Shown: positions 46,869-56,340 of the stretch, piece by piece
Numbering within the stretch: position 1 is the stretch's first letter
Layout: every line of letters starts with the position of its first letter
Source of the DNA: Halocatena marina
GTDB lineage: Archaea; Halobacteriota; Halobacteria; Halobacteriales; Haloarculaceae
Assembly (NCBI RefSeq): GCF_023276375.1
Contig: NZ_JALLPK010000003.1
Coordinates: 62,001-126,000, forward strand
DNA: 64,000 nucleotides
Reading direction: 5' to 3'
The notes under the pieces: generated by a model
What the model saw: only the letters and a program-made list of their open reading frames with translations
What the model was told of the DNA's origin: nothing
Databases searched by the model: none
Made by a program: the position numbers and the translations under genes

Positions 46869-49469
46869 CTAGGCGAGTCGAGCAAGCAAGCGCTTACGGA
46901 CGATGAGCAGACACGGAAGCACCGTCATGCACGCGATGAACGCATAGACGATACTGAGTCCTGTTACGATGCCAAATCGCTGGAGCGGTGGTGACAGCGC
47001 TAGTGCGAGTACACCGAAGCCAGCGGCTGTCGTTACGGCACTGCCGAGCAGCGCGCCACCGGTTCCAGTGAGTGCTGTCGTCAGCGTGTCTGCGAGTGAG
47101 TCGTGACGAGCACGTTCGTCGACGAACCGTTCGCTGACGTGGATACTGTAATCCACACCGAGTCCGATCGCCAAACTCGTGATAACGACGGTTTCGCTGT
47201 TGAACGGAATGTCGAGGACGGTCATCGTTCCGAGCAACCATGCGAGAGCAATGACGACGGGGGCGAGCGTTAGGACACCCAATCCTGGCGCCCGGTATCG
47301 CCACCAGTACAGCCCGATCAGAAGGGCAAGGATGACACCAAGCGTGATAGCGAATCCTTCGACGAGAGTTTCGAACAGCCCGCTCTGAACGACTGCAGTG
47401 ATGACCGGGCCACCCGTTGCGACCGCTGTCACCGGTGCCGCTCCTTCGACCGAGGTTGCGACATCCCGGACATCACCTGCGACCGACTGAGCAGAGGCGT
47501 TGCCTTGCACGCTGACGATCAGTCGAGCAGATTCGTACGATCCATTGTCTGCCCTGTAGAGCACCGAGGAGGCCTGGTCGGGAGCGGCTTCAAACAGGAG
47601 ATCGTAGATCATCGCAACATCTCTGTCCGGGAGGCCATCCCTATCTGTGTCACGTGCTTCGATAGCGGTGGCAACCGTTTGGTTTTCGGTGGCGACACTC
47701 CGAATGACGGACGCTGGACTCTCGATCGCGGCGCGTCCATCACCACCAACGACGATCGTCCCACTGCGGTCCATATTGTCGGTCGCGTTATCGGTGGCGG
47801 TGAGCACTGTCGGTGCAGTCACGTCACCGCGTATCAGTATCTGGCCCTCCGCGTCCTGTCCGCGTTGGCGGAAGTTGTCGCTCAGATAATCGAGATTCTC
47901 ACTCACCTCGTAGTTACCGGGTGCGAACGGTCCTGGAAGCGAGTCCATCCATGCTGGCGCATCCTGTGGGATGAAATCGGCCTGGTTGAACTCCGTATCG
48001 ATGCCGGTCGCGCTGTATGCACCTGCGGAGGCAAGCACCACCGAGATCACGAGGATGACGATGGGTGCTCGCTGGACGAGCGTCGAGACGCCCGAGAGAC
48101 CACGGTTCAACCGTCCGGAGCCCACACCAACAGCGGGATTGTGTCGGTCCCAGCCACGGCGGTCGAACAACCGTTCGAGTTCGAGCTTGAGAGCTGGGAC
48201 AAGTGCCGCAAAGACGAGGAAGATAGCGACGATGCCGATGCCACTCAGAATGGCGAAATCCTGAATCGATTCCAGCGGGCTGATGTAGTTCGAGAAGAAT
48301 CCGACGGCCGTCGAGAATGCAGCGGTCGCCAACGCGAGAACGACACCGCCGATCCCGACTCGCATCGCGGTCGTGGGGTCCCGCCGACTGACGCTCTCAT
48401 CGTCGGTGTCAAGCGCACCCTCTCGTGTCTCCCGATAACGCATGACGACGTGTAACGAATAGTCGATACTGAGACCGATGAGTAAGAATGGAACGGCGAT
48501 CAGGGTCGAATTCGACGGGATTCCGAGCCATCCCTGTATGCCAGTATACCAGATCATCACGACGCCAATCCCAAAGACACCCACGAGCACGTCCATGAGA
48601 TCACGGTAGGCAATGGCGAGAACGACAAGGAGGAGAATGATCGCAACGGGCGTAATAATGATGAACGTATCACCGATGGCCTGTGAGGATTCCGCATCGA
48701 TGATACCCTGTCCGAACACGAACGCATCGGTAAAGCGCTGCTCGATCAGCGAATCGATCGCGACCTGGGCATCGTTCACCGTCTGGGTAGTGGTATCTGA
48801 CCCACTCGGGCTCTGCTGAAAGACGAGCGTTGTTCTGGCTTCCGCAGTGGTCGTCCCTGGTTCGTACTCTGTCGAGAGGAATTCCGTCGGATCGCTGCCT
48901 GGAACGGTAGCATTCGGGGCAAGAATACGGCTGAGATACGTCTCGACCTGCTCGTCTGAGCTGGATTCAAGGGCTGCGATCTGCTGATCGAGTGCCGGTG
49001 ACGACTGCTGACTCTGCGGTGGAGCTGTTGTCGTAGAATTGTTGTCGGCGCCCGAGGAAGAAGGCTGATCGGCCTGTTCGCGAGCGTACGCGATGTTCGC
49101 AACCACGTTCTCGATACCGATTACCCCCGTCTCGTTACGAAGCGTTGCGTTAATAGACTCGTTTTCACGGATCTCCTGCTGCAGACGGAGGCTTTGTAGC
49201 AACGACTCACGCGTGAGAACGTCACCACCTTCGTCTCTGACGACAACCTGTGCAACGACGGCATCGTCGGTCCCATACGTCGAATCGATCTGATTGAGCG
49301 CTGCCTGTTCCGATGAATCGATGCCAGCTTGACCGATCTGCCCCTCTTCGGTCGGGCCAACGACGGCACCAGCGCCAACGATGGTCGTGACAACGAGCAA
49401 CAGAGCGATAATCAATGTACTGTGTGACGTGAGCATCTCCGCGTACCGAGACGTGAGCTTCCGGCTCAT
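46869..49469 (-). CDS. RND-superfamily (MMPL/HAE3-type) exporter
   Basis: An 866-residue intact transporter with the RND duplication: TM1, a large extracellular loop rich in Ser/Gln/Thr (about 40-240), six helices including GLSIDYSLHVVMRYRET, a second large loop, then helices with the matching GLGVDYSIHVSERFVDE. The paired G-L-x-[VI]-D-Y-S-x-H motifs with Asp-Tyr in TM4 and TM10 are those of proton-driven MMPL/HAE3 proteins, which export hydrophobic or amphiphilic molecules, lipids or hopanoids. No fusion or periplasmic partner is expected in archaea. The cargo may be membrane lipids or toxic amphiphiles. Confidence 0.9.
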   Translation of the reverse strand: MSRKLTSRYAEMLTSHSTLIIALLLVVTTIVGAGAVVGPTEEGQIGQAGIDSSEQAALNQIDSTYGTDDAVVAQVVVRDEGGDVLTRESLLQSLRLQQEIRENESINATLRNETGVIGIENVVANIAYAREQADQPSSSGADNNSTTTAPPQSQQSSPALDQQIAALESSSDEQVETYLSRILAPNATVPGSDPTEFLSTEYEPGTTTAEARTTLVFQQSPSGSDTTTQTVNDAQVAIDSLIEQRFTDAFVFGQGIIDAESSQAIGDTFIIITPVAIILLLVVLAIAYRDLMDVLVGVFGIGVVMIWYTGIQGWLGIPSNSTLIAVPFLLIGLSIDYSLHVVMRYRETREGALDTDDESVSRRDPTTAMRVGIGGVVLALATAAFSTAVGFFSNYISPLESIQDFAILSGIGIVAIFLVFAALVPALKLELERLFDRRGWDRHNPAVGVGSGRLNRGLSGVSTLVQRAPIVILVISVVLASAGAYSATGIDTEFNQADFIPQDAPAWMDSLPGPFAPGNYEVSENLDYLSDNFRQRGQDAEGQILIRGDVTAPTVLTATDNATDNMDRSGTIVVGGDGRAAIESPASVIRSVATENQTVATAIEARDTDRDGLPDRDVAMIYDLLFEAAPDQASSVLYRADNGSYESARLIVSVQGNASAQSVAGDVRDVATSVEGAAPVTAVATGGPVITAVVQSGLFETLVEGFAITLGVILALLIGLYWWRYRAPGLGVLTLAPVVIALAWLLGTMTVLDIPFNSETVVITSLAIGLGVDYSIHVSERFVDERARHDSLADTLTTALTGTGGALLGSAVTTAAGFGVLALALSPPLQRFGIVTGLSIVYAFIACMTVLPCLLIVRKRLLARLA

Positions 49470-49662
49470 CGATCACTGCTACCTCCGGTTACAAAACCGG
49501 TTTCTGCGTTCGGTCGACTGATGGAAGGGTCGAGCCAGTCCATACACGTTCTCTGAGAGCGACTAATAAGGAGTGATGGACGATTCCCAGGATGTGGGGC
49601 AACTGAATATTGCTCGAGAGTCCCTGTTTACGTATGGCGTTTGATAAGATTACACTCGGTTG
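49470..49662. other. Short intergenic region
   Basis: About 190 bases between the MMPL gene and the DUF7521-like gene; nothing more than a possible promoter for the exporter. Confidence 0.3.
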
Positions 49663-49938
49663 CTAGGTCTCGTAGAGTCCAACAATCATCACAACGAATC
49701 CGATAGAGAGTATCACACTTTCGAGGAGCATCCCGATCGTGACTGACGCGCCGCCAATGTGATGGAATACGCCAACGAGAAATGTTCCGAGTGTGATGAT
49801 CGTTAACCCTACCGCAAAGTACTGGAGGCCAGCGATTCGCGTTCGGCTGTAGGCTCGATATGCCATCAAAGAGACAACCCCTCCCAAGAGAAGTGCGGTC
49901 ATCTTGACGACGACGAGCAAGCCAACAAGTAGTTCCAT
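49663..49938 (-). CDS. Three-helix membrane protein (DUF7521-like)
   Basis: A 91-residue protein with three helices (VVKMTALLLGGVVSLMAY; YFAVGLTIITLGTFLVGVF; MLLESVILSIGFVVMIVGLY). The pattern, with AYRAYSRTR after the first helix, matches a haloarchaeal membrane family usually encoded beside a winged-helix regulator. Its start overlaps the regulator stop by one base, so the two are cotranscribed. It may act as the membrane signal receiver for that regulator. Confidence 0.75.
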   Translation of the reverse strand: MELLVGLLVVVKMTALLLGGVVSLMAYRAYSRTRIAGLQYFAVGLTIITLGTFLVGVFHHIGGASVTIGMLLESVILSIGFVVMIVGLYET

Positions 49939-50411
49939 TATGATTCCTCTTTCATTGCCGACCAGAATGTGGCCAGTCGTTCTTCTGCGTCCATCTCTGG
50001 ACGCCTAACGCTCATGGTAAACTCGCCAGAATCGTCGAGATCGATCGAAACCCCCGTAAAGTCTCGTTCATAGAGCGTGGCGTTTGGCCCATCCTTCCGA
50101 ACTTCCGTATACTCTGTAACGAGCGCAGCTTCGCGGAGTAATTCGAGCTTCCGGTACACTGTCGAGTTGGACAGGCCACATTCATCACAGAGTTCGCTCG
50201 CAGATTTTGGCGCATCCAATTGCGACAGTATTGTTCGACACTTACTGTCGTTGAGCGATTCCAACACCGCTGGGAGGTCAGAGTCATCCACTTCCTCCGA
50301 TGGTAGTTGCGTTGCTTCTGTCGATGAGTCTACCGAGCCGGCGTTTGACGGGATCAATGATAGTCGATTTGAACCAACGTGTTGGCCACTCATGTCAGAG
50401 ATGGTTTGCAA
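49938..50411 (-). CDS. ArsR-like winged-helix regulator
   Basis: A 157-residue regulator with an acidic N-terminal tail and winged helix: AVLESLNDSKCRTILSQL, SASELCDECGLSNSTVYRKL (recognition helix) and LREAALVTEYTEV. Two Cys in the HTH (CDEC) might sense metal or redox state. It forms an operon with the DUF7521-like membrane gene, a widespread haloarchaeal pair. Start at 50411 or the internal ATG at 50390; both keep the HTH. Confidence 0.8.
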   Translation of the reverse strand: MQTISDMSGQHVGSNRLSLIPSNAGSVDSSTEATQLPSEEVDDSDLPAVLESLNDSKCRTILSQLDAPKSASELCDECGLSNSTVYRKLELLREAALVTEYTEVRKDGPNATLYERDFTGVSIDLDDSGEFTMSVRRPEMDAEERLATFWSAMKEES

Positions 50412-50744
50412 TGTCTGTTATTTTGAGTGGCTGTGGGGATCATGTCTCGAAGTACCACTCCTAATGAGGGAGGGAATATAGGAATCACGATCAGTCCCAG
50501 GTTGTGGGAATGGGACGACTATGGTCTCTTTGTGCGGTTTCTGGTGGCCAATGAGCACTATCCCCAGACTTTGGGACTGCTCCATCGATGTTTATATTTC
50601 AATCCCGAACGTTCTATTGATGACTCACGAATTTACTCCCCGAGTCGAACCGAACTACACGACAACTGCTATCGAAGGCGACAGTGTACTTCAATCCAGG
50701 ACCGGCATTGGATGTGACGTTGATCTGAGTACAGAGGAGCATCG
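50412..50744. promoter_or_regulatory. Divergent intergenic region
   Basis: About 330 bases between the wHTH operon (minus) and the CopD-like gene (plus). Plus-strand frames are short and motif-free. AT-rich patches at 50590-50605 may be promoter elements. Confidence 0.3.
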
Positions 50745-51185
50745 ATGACGTCCGTACTTGAGATGGTTTTGACTATCCACACGATCCTTGCAGCGTTGTG
50801 GACTGGCGGTACGGTCGTAATTGCAGGTACTGTCATTCCAGCAGCGCGCAGAGAATTGCTGCAGTCGAACGGTCTTACTCTTATTGCACGACGATTCTGG
50901 TATCTCACTGTTGGCTCAGTCCTGCTATTGTTGTTCAGTGGTGGCCATCTTGCAGGAACGCTCTATACCGTCGAAACACTGCAAGCGACGGGACGGGGGC
51001 ATCTCGTGCTGACGATGGTCGGTCTGTGGCTGGTCCTTGTACTGTTGAATTTCTTCGGGTTCCGTCATCTAACTGGTGCTTCGTCAAATCAGCCAGTCGC
51101 TGCTGCAGCCACAAGGGCACGGCCGTGGTTTCTCAGCGGAAGTGTTGTCTCGATAGCACTACTCGTTGTTGCTGGGCTTCTATGA
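50745..51185 (+). CDS. CopD-like four-helix membrane protein
   Basis: A 146-residue protein with four helices: VLTIHTILAALWTGGTVVIA, FWYLTVGSVLLLLFSGGHLAG, LVLTMVGLWLVLVLLNFFGF and LSGSVVSIALLVVAGLL. The HTILAALWTGG and SGGHLAG signatures, with conserved His in helices 1 and 2, resemble the CopD/DUF2269 domain linked to copper handling or cytochrome-like heme sites. Its neighbour on the other strand is a halocyanin-type copper protein, supporting a copper role. Confidence 0.65.
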   Translation: MTSVLEMVLTIHTILAALWTGGTVVIAGTVIPAARRELLQSNGLTLIARRFWYLTVGSVLLLLFSGGHLAGTLYTVETLQATGRGHLVLTMVGLWLVLVLLNFFGFRHLTGASSNQPVAAAATRARPWFLSGSVVSIALLVVAGLL

Positions 51186-51260
51186 GTTGATACGAATTCC
51201 GATTGAGAATTGTATTGTTAGAGAAGCAAACGAAGAACGACAGATACTATTAGGGCTAAC

Positions 51261-51745
51261 TCACTCAACGACGACCACTCCTTTCATCCCCATTGTCTTG
51301 TGGGTTCGCAGAAATATTTATACACATCGGTGTTTTTAAATAGATACTCAAAGACAGTCCCTTTTGCCTCAGTCATCTTGCTCTGGAAGGTTCCCTCCTG
51401 TACAACAACATTGTGTGCTCCTCCTTTCCCCGTCCACTTCCACGTCACAGTCGTTCCCGATTCGATCCTGATCGCTGGCGGTGCGAATGCGTATAGGCCA
51501 TTATTTCCTGCAGCGCCCACAGTGACAGTGATCTCCTCGGTATTGGTCTTGTCTACGATCCCGTCGAAATTAGCAGTGTTGTCGAACCATCCGTCGAACG
51601 CTTGTTTTTCTTTGGTGGCAAGCGAATCGTCGTTCTTACTGGAATCGCCTGTGCTTGAACATCCAGCAAGAAGCGTTCCAGTAGTCGATATTGCTATTGT
51701 TTTCAAGAACGTTCGCCGTCCAATCGAAATTGTTGCCTTCACCAC
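51261..51745 (-). pseudogene. Halocyanin-like copper protein, frameshifted at copper loop
   Basis: A 160-residue cupredoxin lipoprotein with Tat signal (ISIGRRTFLKTIAISTTG), lipobox TLLAGC and GGAHNVVVQEG carrying the first His. The copper loop should read YFCEPHKTMGMKG, as seen in the other frame, but one base is missing (near 51303; ACCCACAAG), giving YFCEPTRQWG and a stop 19 codons early. The shifted frame loses His and Met ligands. Re-joined, the true end is the TGA at 51261. Young pseudogene or sequencing error. Confidence 0.8.
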
Positions 51746-51794
51746 ATATTCTTATAGGACTGTAGAACGATTAACGGTACTTTCGATTTCCATC

Positions 51795-52261
51795 AGCTGG
51801 GAGTACTCAAGTGGCGCTGGGATCTGGATGATGCAAGATGGCGCCACTGGTCAGACCAGCATTTGCACGAGCATATCAGCGAGTACGATACCGTTGTCGT
51901 TGATGAGATTGATCGCTCCGATCGGTCGCTGATTTCGCCGGATACGTCGAAGGCGTCTTGAGAGCACTGTTGATATCGATCTCGCCAAGCAGCCAATCGG
52001 CACAGTGGACGAAGATATCTGATGATCCGCTACGGCCACAGAAAGCATCGACGCGCGATCGTCGATGGCAAGTGGGTTGGATCCCCACCGTACGGCTACA
52101 CTGTTGAGGAGGTTCTACAGCAAATCCCAATGAGTACGTATAAGCCCAGATCTTTATTCGTGAGGTGGGAAAGGACCAAAAAACCGAACGACAGCTGAGT
52201 TCTTCGAAATTCCCACCTCCTAATGCGGACCATCCTCAAGTGGGCCGAAGAGAACTACTGA
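51795..52261 (+). pseudogene. Serine recombinase/resolvase remnant
   Basis: Plus-strand pieces: EYDTVVVDEIDRSDRSL (catalytic-domain-like), RKHRRAIVDGKWVGSPPYGYTV (the Recombinase domain joint) and a C-terminal FFEIPTSSMRTILK. The order matches haloarchaeal site-specific serine recombinases that ride in small mobile elements. Stops near 51959 and 52195 and frameshifts split it, and the catalytic Ser region is not readable. Confidence 0.6.
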
Positions 52262-52432
52262 AGTCAACTAGGTTGATTCGTCGCGCATGAGAATCCAACC
52301 TGTCCGACTGCAGGAGTTGGTCACACTCTGCCAGCAGGAGTGTCTCCGCTCGCAGAACGCTAGACGGCCCAAATTATCAGCAGACACAGCCATTCCGCAA
52401 CCACTATGATCCCATACTTATTCGTCTTCTAG

Positions 52433-52754
52433 ATGGTCTCAGCATGGTTCTACCTCATCGTCGCAGCATTCTTTGAAACCGGCTGGGCAATTGGTCTCGA
52501 ATACTCCGAAGGATTCACGTAACTCGTCCCGAGCATCGTCACCGTCATTTCAATGGCCATCAGTGCGGTTCTACTAGCGAAAGCAGTCCAATCGCTTCCT
52601 ATTAACAGCATACGCAGTCTGGACAGGTATTGGAGCCGCCACAACCGCCATTCTTGGTATTCTCCTCTTTAGCGAAACTTCAAGTGCAGCTCATCTTGGA
52701 TTCATCGACCTAATCATCGTCGGCGTTGTCGGTCTCGAAATCACGGGACATTAA
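52433..52754 (+). pseudogene. SMR-family small multidrug transporter, broken (second copy)
   Basis: Reads MVSAWFYLIVAAFFETGWAIGLEYSEGFT, a TAA, then LVPSIVTVISMAISAVLLAKAVQSLP, and a frameshift (near 52607) before the final TAYAVWTGIGAATTAILGIL and VGLEITGH. It is paralogous to 21358-21679 but with at least two lesions. The essential helix-1 Glu (FFETGW) survives. The pair of copies recalls the two-gene SMR systems. Confidence 0.8.
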
Positions 52755-53035
52755 CGTGTAGATAGCGGCCCAATCATCCTAAACGAAACGAATGTCAATA
52801 TAGACGAATTCGGCTCGGTCGATTTGTCATGCGTAGAACTGACGAAATATAAGTTGTCGTGATAGTGTTCAATAGTTATTCGTGTCTGAGCGATCCACCT
52901 TCCTACCGTCAGCTTCCCTCTTCGGAGATCCCGAACAACGAGAGACGTATCCTGATTTCTCGCACGCATTATCAAGCCTAATTGGTTTACGGACGGATCG
53001 GTTGGTACGAATATGCGTCTCAGAGTGAGTCTCGA
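52755..53035. promoter_or_regulatory. Region upstream of the FNT transporter
   Basis: No gene. A TTG-started extension of the transporter frame (52982) is possible, but the AT-rich text at 52980-53010 is more likely promoter or leader. Confidence 0.3.
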
Positions 53036-53881
53036 ATGAGCGACGATGCCGATGGGCCAACCGGTGCGACGCTCTCGTATCGTAATATTCTCGAACGTGA
53101 GATGGAGAACGCGCTCAAGGAGATGGATCGACCGTTAGTAGGGACGTTTATCTCCGGCTTCTCTGCGGGGCTCAACCTCAGCTTCGGAGCGCTGTTTATG
53201 GCGATGGTCCTTACCTTCGCGGGCGGATTCGGTTCGGATCTCACACAACAGGTCGCACTCGCAGGCATCTCCTCGATCGCCTTTCTGTTCGTGGTCATCG
53301 GACAAACCGAACTGTTCACCGCGCATTCGACGATGGCTGTCCTCCCGGTCCTCGACGGCCGCGCGTCGGTAGCCGATCTCGGGCGGATTTGGGGCGTGAC
53401 GTACGTCTCGAATCTGCTCGGCTGTGGGGCGTTCGTCGCGCTGATTGTCGCCATCGGTGAGCCGATGGGTATCGCCGAGCCGTCGGCGTTCGGCTCGCTT
53501 GCGGGGGCGCTGGTAGGACTTCCGTGGTGGGTCATCACGCTCTCTGGCGTCGTTGCGGGATGGCTCATGGGGTTAGCGACGTGGCTCTCGGCCGCCAGCC
53601 GCGATACGATTGGGCGTATCGTCTTCGTCTTACTCACGACCGCAGCCATCGGATTCGGCCCATTTCACCACGCCATCCTCGGGACGACCGAAGTGCTCTC
53701 GGCGGTGGTACTCGAGACAGGTGTTACCCTCGGGACGTTCGCCATCTTTCTGCTGTTTACGACGATCGGGAACATTATCGGGGGGACCGTCTTCGTCGGA
53801 CTGCTCAACTACGGGCACGTTGCCCTTGCGGGCGAACAGAAAGATGTCGACTTTCAGGCGGACGGGATTGAGGACTCCTAA
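53036..53881 (+). CDS. Formate/nitrite transporter (FNT) family protein
   Basis: A 281-residue pentameric channel-type protein with about six helices. Visible FNT marks: FISGFSAGLNLSFGALF (first half), IGQTELFTAHSTMAV with the conserved Thr/His selectivity region, and GFGPFHHAILGTTEVLS (second-half helix). The His-His in the latter matches the central-histidine position. It moves formate, nitrite, hydrosulfide or acetate passively or by proton coupling. ATG 53036 (MSDDADGP) is preferred over the TTG at 52982. It is followed by a nitrate/nitrite porter. Confidence 0.85.
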   Translation: MSDDADGPTGATLSYRNILEREMENALKEMDRPLVGTFISGFSAGLNLSFGALFMAMVLTFAGGFGSDLTQQVALAGISSIAFLFVVIGQTELFTAHSTMAVLPVLDGRASVADLGRIWGVTYVSNLLGCGAFVALIVAIGEPMGIAEPSAFGSLAGALVGLPWWVITLSGVVAGWLMGLATWLSAASRDTIGRIVFVLLTTAAIGFGPFHHAILGTTEVLSAVVLETGVTLGTFAIFLLFTTIGNIIGGTVFVGLLNYGHVALAGEQKDVDFQADGIEDS

Positions 53882-54220
53882 TGCAAAGGAGAGATAGACA
53901 TTGGTGATGTCTGGTACATAGCAACCTGTCCGACAAGAGTAGAAATGGAAAAACATAGCTGGAACAGGCTTTTCAGAGACGACACGAAATGGTACGAATA
54001 CTGATCATACGATTTTCCACGGCAGTGTAACACTACTGACGAGGAACTAAGAAAGCAGATTTGGGGTTCAAATAAATTGATATTCAAAATACAATTCGAC
54101 AGAGCCAAGGGGTCGACGCCGTGACACGAACTGTACAAAGATGGCTACGATTCATCCGCAAGATGTGGAGCAGAGGCGACACAGTATCTCCCGAGGCATC
54201 GGTAGAAATCTAGCTGCAAC
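53882..54220. promoter_or_regulatory. Intergenic region upstream of narK
   Basis: About 340 bases with no supported gene; AT-rich 54050-54095. Probably the promoter region of the nitrate porter. Confidence 0.35.
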
Positions 54221-55585
54221 GTGTCGACGGCAACGCACCGTCGCGAGCAAATAATGGACGACCCAGTAGTCGGTACACACGGGGTCACAGGCTCCCCGAG
54301 ACGGGGGCTGTTTATGGCTACATTTGGGTTTTTCGCGGGGCTCACGACGATCGTCTTTTACGGCGCAGCCGGCCCTATCTTCGAGGAGCACCTAGCGCTA
54401 ACAGGTGTTCTCCATGGGCTGTTGTTGGGTTCGCCGCACCTCAGTAAAGCAGTACTCAGAATTCCGTTTGGTGCCTGGGTCGACGAGGCCGGGGGCAAAA
54501 AGCCCATGCTCATCCTGTTGGCGGTGACGATTGTCGGAATAGCAGGGCTCGTTGTCACCCTGTTCGTAACGTATCCAGAGAATTTTGGGATGCATCTCTA
54601 TCCACTGCTGGTACTGTTCGGGTTGTTGGCGGGAGCAGGCGGGGCGACGTTCTCCGTCGGCATCAGCCAGACCTCCTATTGGTATCCCAGTGACAGACAG
54701 GGATTCGCGATGGGTGCATTTGCTGGTGCAGGGAATATCGGACCGGGAATGGTTGTCTACGTCTTGCCCGTTCTGATCGGGTTCTGGGGGCTGACCATGG
54801 CGTACTCGCTGTGGTTTGCGTTCGTCGTCGTCGTCACAGCTGTCTACGCGGTGTACGCCGTCGATCCCTACTACTTCCAGCTCATTCGGCAGGGAAAAGA
54901 CGAATCTGAAGCAGCACAGACCGCAGACGAGCTCGGGCAGGACATTTTTCCATCCGGGAACGCGTGGGAGTCACTACGAGTATCCGCCTCAATCCGACGG
55001 ACATGGGTACTCGTCTTCCTCTATACGGTCTCGTTTGGTGGAGGGTTCACCTCCTTGTCCGCCTGGTTCCCCACCTATTGGGACCTGTTCCACGGATTCG
55101 ATCTCTCGATCGCAGGCCTGCTCGCGGGCATCTTCATTGTCTACGGGTCGCTCATCAGAATTCCCGGTGGTAGTATTAGCGACCGGTTCGGCGGCGAAAA
55201 CGTCGCTATTGTGAGTTTCAGCATTATGGCAGTCGGTGCGGCGGTCATGACCGTCGCATCGGGATTCTGGCCCGCGTTCATCGGTATGATAATTCTTGGG
55301 ACTGGGATGGGGATCGCGAACGCAGCCGTCTTCGAGTTAGTTCCGAAGTTCGTCCCGGAAGCCGTCGGTGGAGCCTCCGGCTGGATCAGCGGCATCGGCG
55401 GTGGCGGGACCCTTGTCATCCTTCCGGCGTTGGGGTACTACACTGATATTTTCGGCCAAATTGGTTATGCACGAGGGTTCTCTCTCTTCGTGATATTGAG
55501 CGTACTCTGTGCTGCGGTCGCGGTGGCACTGAAGATATACGGCCCTGAAACAGAGGCACCTGCCGACGAAACGCCCGTTCACTGA
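54221..55585 (+). CDS. narK: NarK-type nitrate/nitrite porter (MFS)
   Basis: A 454-residue (442 from ATG 54254, MDDPVVG) MFS protein of the nitrate/nitrite porter family. The nitrate signature in helix 5, GAFAGAGNIGPG, is clear; the second, glycine-rich helix-11 motif is GWISGIGGGGTLV. Arg in helix 2 region (AVLRIPFGAWVDEAGGKKP) and RIPGGSISDRFG carry the family Arg residues for anion binding. It probably exchanges or imports nitrate and exports nitrite. No nitrate reductase is seen in the window. Confidence 0.85.
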   Translation: MSTATHRREQIMDDPVVGTHGVTGSPRRGLFMATFGFFAGLTTIVFYGAAGPIFEEHLALTGVLHGLLLGSPHLSKAVLRIPFGAWVDEAGGKKPMLILLAVTIVGIAGLVVTLFVTYPENFGMHLYPLLVLFGLLAGAGGATFSVGISQTSYWYPSDRQGFAMGAFAGAGNIGPGMVVYVLPVLIGFWGLTMAYSLWFAFVVVVTAVYAVYAVDPYYFQLIRQGKDESEAAQTADELGQDIFPSGNAWESLRVSASIRRTWVLVFLYTVSFGGGFTSLSAWFPTYWDLFHGFDLSIAGLLAGIFIVYGSLIRIPGGSISDRFGGENVAIVSFSIMAVGAAVMTVASGFWPAFIGMIILGTGMGIANAAVFELVPKFVPEAVGGASGWISGIGGGGTLVILPALGYYTDIFGQIGYARGFSLFVILSVLCAAVAVALKIYGPETEAPADETPVH

Positions 55586-55674
55586 GACAGGTATCTCACC
55601 TGTTCTGTCTCAGTAGCGGACAAATTGCTGAGCGGTTCCGACGCCGATCGATCCACCGGGAGAGTGGACGATGG

Positions 55675-56121
55675 CTACTCCTCTGGATCTCGGTGCACAG
55701 TCAGGACCGGAATCTCGGACTGGCGAACGACGGCTTCGGTTACACTCCCGAGTAGGGCCCGTTTGACACCCGTTCTTCCATGGGTTCCTATTACGATCAC
55801 ATCGATATCGTTCTCATTCGCATACGTGAGAATATCATCATGAGGACGCCCTTGCCGAACAGCAGTCGTTGTCTCAATCCCTCGATCGTTTGCACGCGCC
55901 GCGATTTCACTGGTGGCATCCTTCCCCTTCTTCCGTAGCGCATCCAACAGGTTATCCAAGCCGGGGACTCCCTCCCCAGTGCCGGAAACTGTGGTTGGCT
56001 GATCAACGATATAGAGGATATGGAGTGATGCCTCGTGTGTTTCAGCCAGTTCAATCGCGGTGTCTACTGCTGGTTTAACCGCTTTGCTACCATCGGTTGA
56101 GATGAGTATTTGATCGAACAT
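55675..56121 (-). CDS. Universal stress protein UspA
   Basis: A 148-residue single-domain UspA-type protein from ATG 56121 (MFDQILISTDGSK). The ATP-binding loop GTHGRTGVKRALLGSVTEAVV is present, suggesting nucleotide-binding type. Soluble. It lies next to nitrate and HPP transporters and is probably a stress or energy-status partner. Confidence 0.85.
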   Translation of the reverse strand: MFDQILISTDGSKAVKPAVDTAIELAETHEASLHILYIVDQPTTVSGTGEGVPGLDNLLDALRKKGKDATSEIAARANDRGIETTTAVRQGRPHDDILTYANENDIDVIVIGTHGRTGVKRALLGSVTEAVVRQSEIPVLTVHRDPEE

Positions 56122-56340
56122 ACACGGACACGTCTCGTATTGTACTACCAGAAGATACATTATAATAGTAGTCCCGAACCTTCTATCCCTCAGAGTAATC
56201 TGAGGAGGGGCCACAGTGGTATTTCAATCAGCAGGCTTCACGATATGAGACGAAGTAAGAGCCACACCGTCCCCACTCTTTCGCTGAACGCTTTCTCGCT
56301 TCTCAAACAGCGTTTGATTCTCCCTGCTCTGATGGGGCAG

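Noticed and set aside
47505-48455. 316-codon plus-strand ORF within the MMPL gene
   Set aside because: Antisense to a fully conserved RND transporter. Long antisense frames are common in GC-rich third-position codon use.
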